From: Oscillospiraceae bacterium
GTDB taxonomy: Bacteria; Bacillota; Clostridia; Oscillospirales; Acutalibacteraceae
Reading direction: 5' to 3'
DNA: 52,921 nucleotides
Assembly (NCBI GenBank): GCA_015065845.1
Contig: SVPQ01000016.1
Span: 1 to 52,921 of the forward strand
Positions 29,845 to 37,052 of the stretch are shown here, piece by piece. Both the position numbers and the translations under genes were made by a program. Numbering within the stretch: position 1 is the stretch's first letter; every line of letters starts with the position of its first letter. A model generated the notes under the pieces. That model was not told where the DNA came from, searched no databases, and was given only the letters and a program-made list of their open reading frames with translations.

Positions 29845-30723
29845 TTATTTTATGTACAAATCTGCATATACAGGGAAATGGTCTGAAACATACTTTCCGT
29901 CAATGCCACTGGTTACTACTCTATAAGTATCGGCAGAAAATCTGTCATTAATCATTACATAGTCAATAATTGATTTTTCTTGTTCTGATGGGTGAGTGTC
30001 GTGATATGTAAGGTAACTCACACTGTTTGCTGCTTTATATTTAGTGTCATACATAAAACCCGAATTTACAAACTGAAGGTAGTTCTCTTCACCTTCTAAA
30101 ATATTCATATCAGCAGTGAATACCGCAGGAATGTCGTTGTAATTTTTCAGATGCTCAAGCATAAGTTCAACACCATATCTTCGTGCTAAAACTCCGCGGT
30201 GGTCAAGGTGAGTGTTCACATGCACATATTTTTCTTTTGTTGCTTTGTTTTCTAAAACTGCCCAGGTGCATATTCTGTAGCAGGCAGCGTCCCAGCCTTT
30301 TGATTCTTTTTCCGGAGTTTCTGAAAGCCAGAAGTTACCGCTTTCTGTTACTGTGTATTTATCTTTAAGATAAAATATTGATGAGTATTCACCATCGTCT
30401 TCACGGGGAATTCCTACATAATCATATTTGTCGCTTAACGCAGTTTTCAAGTATTCCATCCATTCAGGAGTTGCTTCCTGAATTCCTACTGAATCAGGCG
30501 CACCTTTAAAAATAGTATCACTTACTAACTTGTAACGTGACTCTGCAGTTTGTACACCAACATCTCCGCAGCGTATATTAAAAGACATAATTCTTATTAC
30601 ATTTTCTTTTTTAGGGAGAAAATCGAAAATTTTATCTTGTGGTACAAGTTCAATTTCACCACTTTCAATATCTCTTTTAATAAGCTCGTCAATTTTTTTC
30701 ATTTTTTCTGGGGTTGGTAACAT
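29845..30723 (-). CDS. Endonuclease/exonuclease/phosphatase family hydrolase
   Basis: The 292-residue protein has the EEP fold: IRIMSFNIRCGD (metal Asn), VGIQEATPEWM (catalytic Glu), NTHLDHRG, VFTADMNI (Asp/Asn pair), and SDHFPVYADL (terminal Asp-His). Such proteins include DNases, sphingomyelinase-type phosphodiesterases and phosphatases. About 50 residues precede the domain; no clear signal peptide is present with ATG at 30723, whose Shine-Dalgarno is weak. An earlier start would add about 26 residues. Its operon partner is a patatin-like lipase, which hints at lipid or phosphodiester turnover, but a substrate cannot be named. Confidence 0.85.
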   Translation of the reverse strand: MLPTPEKMKKIDELIKRDIESGEIELVPQDKIFDFLPKKENVIRIMSFNIRCGDVGVQTAESRYKLVSDTIFKGAPDSVGIQEATPEWMEYLKTALSDKYDYVGIPREDDGEYSSIFYLKDKYTVTESGNFWLSETPEKESKGWDAACYRICTWAVLENKATKEKYVHVNTHLDHRGVLARRYGVELMLEHLKNYNDIPAVFTADMNILEGEENYLQFVNSGFMYDTKYKAANSVSYLTYHDTHPSEQEKSIIDYVMINDRFSADTYRVVTSGIDGKYVSDHFPVYADLYIK

Positions 30724-30756
30724 AAAACTCACACTCACTCTACAATTATTTACAAA

Positions 30757-30785
30757 ATTATAACATAATTTTACCAGTGAGTAAA
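30757..30785 (-). promoter_or_regulatory. Promoter of the EEP hydrolase-patatin operon
   Basis: On the minus strand TTTACT and TATAAT are separated by 17 bp. It is back to back with the plus-strand promoter at 30795-30823, with 9 bases between them. Confidence 0.65.
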
Positions 30786-30794
30786 TAATTTTTA

Positions 30795-30823
30795 TTGACA
30801 ATAATCGTATATATCTATAAAAT
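30795..30823 (+). promoter_or_regulatory. Promoter of the ABC exporter operon
   Basis: TTGACA (30795-30800) and TAAAAT (30818-30823) are 17 bp apart. The predicted start leaves a leader of about 29 bases. Confidence 0.75.
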
Positions 30824-30858
30824 AATAGAGTTAAAAAATTTATGGAGAAAATTTTGAG

Positions 30859-32694
30859 ATGAATTTAAAGAAAGAAAAGAAACCGCGTGAAAAAGCACAC
30901 ATAATAAAAAACACGCTTTTTATGTTGGGTTGTGCTTTTAAATCTGCACCATTGTCACTTTTTATAATATACTTTTCTTACATTACAGAAAATGTGTACT
31001 ATTCAGTTGTAATAAATGTTATGTTTCTTGAAACTGCACTTTCTGTTATAGAAGGTAATGGTACATTTGCTGAGTTTGTAATAAGAATTTGTATTATAAT
31101 TTTTGGTAAACTGTTTGTTGACCTTTTGGGTTATATAGATGTTTACACAATAAGAGTAAAATTTGAAATAAAGTGCGAGAGTTATATAAATTCACTTATA
31201 TTTAAAAAAGCACAGGAGGTAGAACTCGGTTGTTACGAAAATCCTGAGTTTTTTGATGATTACAATAGAGCAACCTGGGTTGTTGACCGTGGTGGATTTA
31301 AAAGAATTATAGAGGGCTCTGCGTGGACTTTAGGTTCACTTATAAGTCTTATTTTCCTTGTAATTTACCTTATGTCAATAGACCCGATTCTTATAGTGTT
31401 TATTTTGTGTCCTGTAGTTGTTGTTATTTTCAGAGTTCTCAAAAATAATCTTGAACTCGAAAAAGAAAAAGAAATGACACCTTACGAAAGACAGAAAGAC
31501 TATGTAAGAAGAACTATTCTTTTAAAAGATTTTGCAAAAGAAATTAAGACAACCAATATATTTGTTGTTATGGAAAAACGCTTTAAACAGGCAATCAGCA
31601 AAAATATTGATGTTATAAAAAAATACGGCTGGAAAATTGCAATTCTTGAAATTATCTCTGACTATTTTGCAGAAATAGTGCCAATCGGCGGTGGATTTAT
31701 TTATGGTTGTTACCGTCTTATTGTGCTCGAAAATTTACCGGTTTCAGAATTCTCTGTGCTCGTTTCTGCTATAACTACCTGTAGAAATAAAATAGGACAT
31801 TTAGCAAGATATTTTGCAATGCAACAAAAACATTGTCTTTGGGTGCAGAATTTAAGAAACTTTTTAGAGTATGAACCACAAATTAAAAGTGGTACAGTTA
31901 TTCCTGAAGATTTCGAGAGCATTGAATTTAAAAATGTATCTTTCAGATATACTGAAGATATGGACTATATTATTAAAAATGTATCTTTTAAAATCCAGAA
32001 AGGGCAGACCGTTGCTGTGGTAGGTCACAACGGTGCGGGTAAAACTACACTTTCAAAACTTTTAATGCGTCTTTATGATGTTACAGAAGGTGAAATTCTT
32101 TATAACGGAAGAAATATAAAAGAGTATGACTTATTGAAATACCGTGAGAAATTTGCGGCAGTATTTCAGGACTATAAAGTGTTTGCAATGACTGTTTCTG
32201 AAAATGTTCTGACAGAAGAAGTAACAGATGAAAATAAGGAAATTGCAGTAAATGCACTTAAAATGTCAGGTGCTTACGAAAAAATCGGCAGATTGCCTGA
32301 AAAAGAAAACTCGTTGCTTACAAAGGAATTTGATAAAGAAGGTGTTCTTCTTTCAGGTGGCGAAACACAAAAAGTCACAATTGCAAGACTTTTTGCGAGA
32401 GATTTTTCTGTTGCAGTTCTTGACGAGCCATCTTCTGCGCTTGACCCTGTTGCAGAAAGCAGAATGTATGATGCTTTAATGGAGGGTACAAAAGGAAAAA
32501 CTGTTATTTATATCTCTCACAGACTTTCAAGCGCTACCCATTCAGATAAAATTCTTGTTTTCAATAAAGGTAAACTGACCGAGCAGGGTACTCACGAAGA
32601 ATTAATTGCGAAAAATGGCGAGTATGCAGAAATGTTCACACTTCAGGCATCGGGCTATACTCAGGATGAGGAGGTGTCTGACATTGAAGAATAA
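30859..32694 (+). CDS. ABC transporter half (membrane plus ATPase domains), subunit 1
   Basis: The 611-residue protein has an N-terminal type-IV exporter membrane domain (about residues 20-330, several helices such as LIVFILCPVVVVIF) and a C-terminal ATPase. The ATPase has Walker A GHNGAGKTT, Q-loop AAVFQDYKV, signature LSGGETQKV, Walker B VAVLDEPSSALDP and switch His ISHRLSS. It overlaps the next gene by 11 bases, which encodes the matching half, so they probably form a heterodimeric exporter. The substrate is unknown; such pairs export peptides, lipids or drugs. No bacteriocin precursor or modifying enzyme was seen beside it. Confidence 0.93.
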   Translation: MNLKKEKKPREKAHIIKNTLFMLGCAFKSAPLSLFIIYFSYITENVYYSVVINVMFLETALSVIEGNGTFAEFVIRICIIIFGKLFVDLLGYIDVYTIRVKFEIKCESYINSLIFKKAQEVELGCYENPEFFDDYNRATWVVDRGGFKRIIEGSAWTLGSLISLIFLVIYLMSIDPILIVFILCPVVVVIFRVLKNNLELEKEKEMTPYERQKDYVRRTILLKDFAKEIKTTNIFVVMEKRFKQAISKNIDVIKKYGWKIAILEIISDYFAEIVPIGGGFIYGCYRLIVLENLPVSEFSVLVSAITTCRNKIGHLARYFAMQQKHCLWVQNLRNFLEYEPQIKSGTVIPEDFESIEFKNVSFRYTEDMDYIIKNVSFKIQKGQTVAVVGHNGAGKTTLSKLLMRLYDVTEGEILYNGRNIKEYDLLKYREKFAAVFQDYKVFAMTVSENVLTEEVTDENKEIAVNALKMSGAYEKIGRLPEKENSLLTKEFDKEGVLLSGGETQKVTIARLFARDFSVAVLDEPSSALDPVAESRMYDALMEGTKGKTVIYISHRLSSATHSDKILVFNKGKLTEQGTHEELIAKNGEYAEMFTLQASGYTQDEEVSDIEE

Positions 32695-34474
32695 AAAAGA
32701 AGAAAAAGTAAGTTCTTTAAAAAACTATATCTATATGCTTAAATTTATAAGCAAACACACACCACTTCTTGTAGTAGGTTATTTGCTTATAGATGTTCTG
32801 GCAAATCTCCCGTGGACACTTTCAAATGTTGTTTTGCTTAAATATATATTGGATGTAGTAGAAGAAGGTACAGGTTACGAAAGAATTCTTTTTGCACTTA
32901 TTTTCTTTGCTTCATTTGTTGTTATAACAAATCTTTTAACAACAGTATTTTACGAGATAAGTATGCCTAAACAAAAAGAAAAACTTTACTACGCAATTTA
33001 CAGAACAATTTACGAAAAAGCTGCAAAAATGGATTATGAAGCGTATGACAACCCTGAATATTATAACGACCTTGTTCTTGCGATGAATTCTATGAATGAA
33101 AGAGCGTATTCCGTTCTTTCAAATACACAGAGCATTTTTACCGAATTTATAGGAATTGTAACAATAGGTGCAGTTATTATTTCAATTGACCCTATATGTC
33201 TTTTGTTTGTTGCGGTGTGCGTTGCATTTATGATTCCTATGGGTAGAGTGATTGCAAAAATCAATGTTAAGAGAACTGAAGCGATGATTCCACTTGACAG
33301 AAAAAATTTATATTTCAGTCGTGTATTTTATCTTCAGGATTACGCAAAGGAATTAAGACTTTCCGGTGCTGGTGAAATGATTGAAAGAAGATATAATAAA
33401 AATATCTTCGATAGAATTGACACTATAATGCCTTACCTTTCAAAACAATGGAAGTTATATTTCTGTCAGGAAGCATTACCAATGACACTCCTAATTTATC
33501 TTGGTATAACTTTGCTTATGGGGTATAAGGCAATTGTTACTAAAGACATAGGTCTTGGCGATTTCGCCGCAACATTCAATGGTGCAACCGCTATAAGTAA
33601 CAGTGTTTTTGCCATTACAAGTCAGTTTGCTATTCACATAAGAGAAAACGGACTTTATATTGAAAAATTCCGTAAGTTTATGAATGCAAAAGAAAAAATG
33701 GTTTCCGGTACAAACACTACTGTATTTGAAAAACCTGTTACTATTAAATTCGAGAATGTTTCATTCAAATATCCTGGTACAGAAAAATATGTGCTTAAAA
33801 ATATCAATCTCGAATTATCACCATATAAAAAAATAGCACTTGTAGGTTACAATGGTGCAGGTAAAACTACGCTTACAAATCTCATTTTGCGTCTTTATGA
33901 TGTTACAGAGGGCGTTATTACTATAAATGGTGTGGATATAAGAGAATGGGATATTAAAGAGTACCACAAAAACTTTGCAGCAGTATTTCAGGACTTTTCA
34001 CTCTTTGGCGCTACTCTTGGTGAAAATATTTCTATGGATGATACTCCGGATGCAGAAAAGGCAGAAGAAGCACTTGAAAAAGCAAACTTTAACAGAGAAT
34101 TACCGAATGGTACAGACAGTATTCTTTTAAGAGAATTTGACGATGATGGTGTTTCTCTTTCTGGTGGTGAAGCACAGAAAATTGCGATTGCCAGAGCATT
34201 TTATAAGAATTGCCCATTTGCAATTCTTGACGAACCAAGTGCAAATCTTGACCCTGTTGCAGAGTATGCGCTCAATCAGTCTATGTCAAAAGCGGCAGAC
34301 AAAAAAACAGTTGTATTTATTTCACACAGACTTTCAACAACTGTTATGGCTGACGAAATTTATATGCTCGAAAAAGGCGAAATAATTGAACACGGCTCAC
34401 ACGATGAGTTAATGTCACTTGATGGCAAATATGCTTATATGTTCCGTTTACAAGCGGAGAAGTATAAGAAGTGA
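32684..34474 (+). CDS. ABC transporter half (membrane plus ATPase domains), subunit 2
   Basis: The 596-residue protein is the partner of the preceding exporter half. Walker A is GYNGAGKTT, the signature LSGGEAQKI, Walker B FAILDEPSANLDP and switch His ISHRLST; both halves look catalytically complete. TTG at 32684 is chosen because GAGGAGGTG lies 7 bases before it inside the upstream gene and no ATG fits; the resulting N-terminus KNKKEEKVSSLKNYIYMLKF resembles that of related exporters. The 11-base overlap implies coupled translation. A terminator follows 10 bases after the stop. Confidence 0.92.
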   Translation: MKNKKEEKVSSLKNYIYMLKFISKHTPLLVVGYLLIDVLANLPWTLSNVVLLKYILDVVEEGTGYERILFALIFFASFVVITNLLTTVFYEISMPKQKEKLYYAIYRTIYEKAAKMDYEAYDNPEYYNDLVLAMNSMNERAYSVLSNTQSIFTEFIGIVTIGAVIISIDPICLLFVAVCVAFMIPMGRVIAKINVKRTEAMIPLDRKNLYFSRVFYLQDYAKELRLSGAGEMIERRYNKNIFDRIDTIMPYLSKQWKLYFCQEALPMTLLIYLGITLLMGYKAIVTKDIGLGDFAATFNGATAISNSVFAITSQFAIHIRENGLYIEKFRKFMNAKEKMVSGTNTTVFEKPVTIKFENVSFKYPGTEKYVLKNINLELSPYKKIALVGYNGAGKTTLTNLILRLYDVTEGVITINGVDIREWDIKEYHKNFAAVFQDFSLFGATLGENISMDDTPDAEKAEEALEKANFNRELPNGTDSILLREFDDDGVSLSGGEAQKIAIARAFYKNCPFAILDEPSANLDPVAEYALNQSMSKAADKKTVVFISHRLSTTVMADEIYMLEKGEIIEHGSHDELMSLDGKYAYMFRLQAEKYKK

Positions 34475-34482
34475 TTAAATAT

Positions 34483-34523
34483 AAAAAAGGGATGTAAAAA
34501 CGAAAGTTTTTACATCCTTTTTT
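34483..34523 (+). terminator. Intrinsic terminator after the ABC exporter operon
   Basis: GGATGTAAAAAC pairs with GTTTTTACATCC around GAAA, flanked by A and T runs (AAAAAAG... and TTTTTT). Confidence 0.88.
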
Positions 34524-34593
34524 GACTTGCATTCTGACTTGCATTTTTTATAAGAATATGTTTTTTTGGAAATTTTTAAAGAATAAATAATAA

Positions 34594-34674
34594 ATAAGAG
34601 ATAATAGAGAATAGTACAAAAGCGTACTGACTACAACGAATTTTAACTATTCGTTATTCTCTATTATCTCTTAT
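34594..34674. repeat. Palindromic element D with three-stem fold
   Basis: Perfect 20-bp inverted arms (34594-34613 and 34655-34674, ATAAGAGATAATAGAGAATA and its complement) enclose two small hairpins, AGTAC/GTACT (34613-34617 with 34624-34628) and CGAAT/ATTCG (34637-34641 with 34649-34653). It lies between the ABC operon and the 3' end of tmRNA, which are convergent. The layout resembles the three-stem elements at 161 and 2178, but the sequence is unrelated. Nothing else is seen in 34524-34698 apart from a short GCCAC/GTGGC hairpin next to tmRNA. Confidence 0.75.
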
Positions 34675-34698
34675 CTTAGCCACCTTGTGTGGCGCTTT

Positions 34699-35049
34699 TG
34701 GTGGAGATGGCGAGATTCGAACTCGCGTCCGAAGACTTATTCCTCAAACTTTCTACGAGCGTAGTTTATCTTTTTTGTTTCCCCTTTAAAATCGCCGATA
34801 AACAGGCTAAATTAAAGGGTAGCCCTTTAAATCCGTACAAGCTACAAGGCTCTCACTTGTGCCGGTGCACCGCTAAGATGACACCCTTAACTGAACCGCG
34901 GTACTTTCAGTCAGGATGAGCCGCCATTAAGCAGCAGCTAAAACTGTTTTATTATTGTCAGTTATTTTTAAGTTGTGACTTTTATAGTGGTGCCACTCCA
35001 CTGCTCGCTTATCTGGGTTCAAAATCCCCGTCGAAATCCTTTCATCCCC
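34699..35049 (-). ncRNA. ssrA: tmRNA
   Basis: On the minus strand the 5' end GGGGATGAAAGGATTTCGAC and the 3' end TTCGAATCTCGCCATCTCCACCA-type sequence form the tRNA-like domain; GGGGATG pairs with CATCTCC and CCA is encoded. The gene is about 351 nt. The tag reading frame ends DNNKTVLAAA then TAA, a typical degradation tag end, about 90-123 nt from the 5' end; the exact resume codon is not certain. tmRNA rescues stalled ribosomes with SmpB, whose gene lies upstream on the same strand but is separated by a repeat-bounded cassette. Confidence 0.96.
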
Positions 35050-35056
35050 GGGTATA

Positions 35057-35091
35057 TAATTCGGAATTCGAAATGCGTAATTCGGAATTAT
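35057..35091 (+). repeat. 35-bp inverted repeat, left copy
   Basis: TAATTCGGAATTCGAAATGC and the following 15 bases are the reverse complement of 35535-35569 except for one position (34/35). The repeat itself contains two copies of TAATTCGGAATT. It begins 7 bases upstream of the 5' end of tmRNA. A minus-strand TATAAT at 35090-35095 overlaps its edge and could be the tmRNA -10 box. Confidence 0.92.
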
Positions 35092-35138
35092 TATAAAATT
35101 TAATGCATTTTTCCAAATTACTGTAACGAATGTCCGTA

Positions 35139-35486
35139 TTAGTTGTTTTGAGTTTTCGTAATAGATACAAGTATCTTTATTATTTCTTCACATTCGGGAT
35201 ATATACTATTAAATTCTTGTGAAGTTATGTATTCACTTTCAAAAAGCAATTCTAACCAGTATTCTGTTTCACTTGCTTCTTTTAAAGCAATGTTCATTTT
35301 TGAGTAAAAATCTGGTTTGCTTTGTGCTCTTATCGCTTCTTTTACATTTGCACCAATACTTGTTCCACTTTTTAAGATTTGCCTTGATAAAACAAATTCA
35401 TTTTTGTCATTGGTCAAATATTTAGAAAGTTTGATTATTCTGAGAGCAAAAGATTTGCTTTTATCAACGATGATGTTATTTTCCAT
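35139..35486 (-). CDS. Four-helix-bundle protein (23S rRNA intervening sequence protein family)
   Basis: The 115-residue, all-helical protein carries the same core as the gene at 19080: SGTSIGANVKEA, QSKPDFYSKMNIALKE and ETEYWLELLFES. The N-terminus (KSKSFALRIIKLSKYL) is the usual first helix of the family. Relatives occur inside 23S rRNA genes, as stand-alone genes and, as Avd, in diversity-generating retroelements; no reverse transcriptase is seen in this window. AAGGAT lies about 6 bases before the ATG. It is the only gene inside a pair of 35-bp inverted repeats. Confidence 0.86.
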   Translation of the reverse strand: MENNIIVDKSKSFALRIIKLSKYLTNDKNEFVLSRQILKSGTSIGANVKEAIRAQSKPDFYSKMNIALKEASETEYWLELLFESEYITSQEFNSIYPECEEIIKILVSITKTQNN

Positions 35487-35534
35487 AAATATAATCCTTA
35501 TAAAGAGTTTATATAATGCCGCACGCAGTGCCCG

Positions 35535-35569
35535 ATAATTCCGAATTACGCATTACGAATTCCGAATTA
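35535..35569 (-). repeat. 35-bp inverted repeat, right copy
   Basis: This is the inverse match of 35057-35091 (34/35). It ends 5 bases from the smpB stop codon. Confidence 0.92.
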
Positions 35570-35574
35570 GTGCG

Positions 35575-36045
35575 TCAGCCTTTCTCTCGAAGGGAGCGTT
35601 CTATATTTCTTTGGGCATCTTTTCTTGCTGCATCTTCGCGTTTGTCGTAGAGTTTTTTACCTTTGCAAAGACCTACTTGCATTTTTGCTCTGCCCTGAGA
35701 ATTAAAATATATGGAAAGTGGAATTAAAGCACAACCTTGTTGTTTAACTTCACCCATAAGACGCATAATTTCTTTTTTGTGCATTAAAAGTCTTTTAGGT
35801 CTTAACGGGTCGCGGTTAAAACGGTTGCCGTGGTCGTAAGGTGAAATATGCACACCATTTGCGAGCATTTCACCATTTACAACACTGCACCATGAATCTT
35901 TGAGATTGACTTTGCCTAGTCTTAAAGATTTAACTTCTGTACCACAAAGTTCAATCCCTGCTTCATAAGTTTCAAGGACGAAATAATCGTGGTATGCTTT
36001 TTTGTTTTGTGCAACTGTTTTGCTTTCCGCTTTTGGCATAATCAT
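35575..36045 (-). CDS. smpB: SmpB, SsrA-binding protein
   Basis: The 156-residue protein binds tmRNA and brings it to stalled ribosomes. Family landmarks are NKKAYHDYFVLETYEAGIEL, GTEVKSLRLGKVNLKDS, HISPYDHGNRFNRDPLRPKR and the basic C-terminus (GKKLYDKREDAARKDAQRNI) that enters the mRNA channel. ATG at 36045 with AAGGA about 5 bases upstream is used; an in-frame ATG at 36039 is also possible. It follows recR by 30 bases on the same strand and lies before ssrA, from which it is split by cassette 2. Confidence 0.95.
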   Translation of the reverse strand: MIMPKAESKTVAQNKKAYHDYFVLETYEAGIELCGTEVKSLRLGKVNLKDSWCSVVNGEMLANGVHISPYDHGNRFNRDPLRPKRLLMHKKEIMRLMGEVKQQGCALIPLSIYFNSQGRAKMQVGLCKGKKLYDKREDAARKDAQRNIERSLREKG

Positions 36046-36075
36046 TTCATCCTTTCTTATTTTTTAGCATTAAAT

Positions 36076-36678
36076 TTATAATTCGCGTCTGCCTTCAAGA
36101 GCACGAAGAAGTGTAACATCGTCTGCGTACTCTATATCAGCACCGACAGGAATACCATAAGCAAGTCTTGTAACTTTTACTTCAAAAGGTTTTAAGAGTT
36201 TGCCTATGTACATTGCAGTTGTGTCACCCTCTAAGGTAGGGTTTGTTGCCATAATAACTTCTTTTATTTCGCCATTTGCAACTCTTTCTACAAGTGACTT
36301 TATAGTAAGTTGCTCAGGACCTACACCATTCATTGGCGAAATTGTACCGTGTAAAACATGGTAAACACCCTGAAACTCTCTTGTTCTTTCGAGTGCAGGA
36401 ACATCTCTTGGGTCTTCAACTACGCAAAGAAGGGAATGGTCACGCGTCTGACTTTCACAAATAGGACAAAGTTCATTTTCTGTTAAATTGTGACAGAGTG
36501 AACAATGGTGTATTTTTGTGTGTGCCTCCATTATTGCATCGGCAAATTCCTTTGCTTCATTATCAGGCAAATCAAGAACATGAAAAGCCATTCTCTGTGC
36601 AGTTTTTCTGCCGATAGATGGTATTTTTTGAAACTGCTCTACTAATTTTTCGAGCGCCGCTACATCATAAGTTGCCAT
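36076..36678 (-). CDS. recR: RecR, recombination mediator
   Basis: The 200-residue protein acts with RecF and RecO to load RecA on gapped DNA. It has the N-terminal helix-hairpin-helix (FQKIPSIGRKTAQRMAFHVL), the four-cysteine zinc finger (CSLCHNLTENELCPIC, about residues 57-72), the Toprim domain (LLCVVEDPRDVPALERT) and the C-terminal RLAYGIPVGADIEYAD. Length is normal. It is 3 bases downstream of ybaB, completing the dnaX-ybaB-recR set. Confidence 0.97.
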   Translation of the reverse strand: MATYDVAALEKLVEQFQKIPSIGRKTAQRMAFHVLDLPDNEAKEFADAIMEAHTKIHHCSLCHNLTENELCPICESQTRDHSLLCVVEDPRDVPALERTREFQGVYHVLHGTISPMNGVGPEQLTIKSLVERVANGEIKEVIMATNPTLEGDTTAMYIGKLLKPFEVKVTRLAYGIPVGADIEYADDVTLLRALEGRREL

Positions 36679-36681
36679 AGA

Positions 36682-37026
36682 TTAAAAACCGAAACCAGCA
36701 GGAAGTCCGAGGCCACTTGTAACGCCACCCATTTTTTGTTCCATTGTTTCAGATGCTTTTCTTAATGCTTCATTAGTTGCAGCAACAATCATATCTGAAA
36801 GAATTTCAACATCATCAGGGTCAACAACTTCAGGTTTTATGTTAACTGAAAGAATTTCGTGTTTACCATTTACTTTAACTTCAACAGCACCGCCACCTGA
36901 ACAGGCTTCGAATTCACTCTCTTCAACTTCTTGTTGAACGCGTGCCATTTCGTTCTGCATATCCTGAATTTTTTTCATCATATTTGCTTGTGAGTTACCG
37001 CCCTGGTTTGGAATTCTTGCTTTCAT
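36682..37026 (-). CDS. ybaB: YbaB/EbfC nucleoid-associated protein
   Basis: The 114-residue protein is a small dimeric DNA-binding protein. It has the N-terminal helix NMMKKIQDMQNEMARVQQEV, the central strand region GGGAVEVKVNGKHEILSVNI and helix LSDMIVAATNEALRKASE, followed by a Gly/Leu-rich tail. It sits between dnaX and recR as in most Firmicutes, 26 bases after dnaX. Its exact role, in nucleoid structure or alongside RecR, is not settled in the family. Confidence 0.94.
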   Translation of the reverse strand: MKARIPNQGGNSQANMMKKIQDMQNEMARVQQEVEESEFEACSGGGAVEVKVNGKHEILSVNIKPEVVDPDDVEILSDMIVAATNEALRKASETMEQKMGGVTSGLGLPAGFGF

Positions 37027-37052
37027 TTTATTGTACCGTCCTTTTTTTAAAT

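Larger units (their letters stand above)
35057..35569 (-). mobile_element. Repeat-bounded four-helix-bundle protein cassette 2
   Basis: A 513-bp unit made of 35-bp near-perfect inverted repeats and one small gene sits between smpB and ssrA, two genes that are often neighbours. No transposase is inside, so if it moves it must use enzymes from elsewhere. The gene family is the same as in cassette 1 at 18874-19533, although the bounding repeats are different. The label mobile is inference from structure. Confidence 0.6.

Noticed and set aside
30859-34474. Bacteriocin or lantibiotic export locus
   Set aside because: No precursor peptide, modification enzyme or C39 peptidase domain is visible; it is only a generic two-gene exporter.
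34689-34919. Plus-strand frame across the tmRNA
   Set aside because: It lies on the opposite strand of a well-defined structural RNA and has no coding support.
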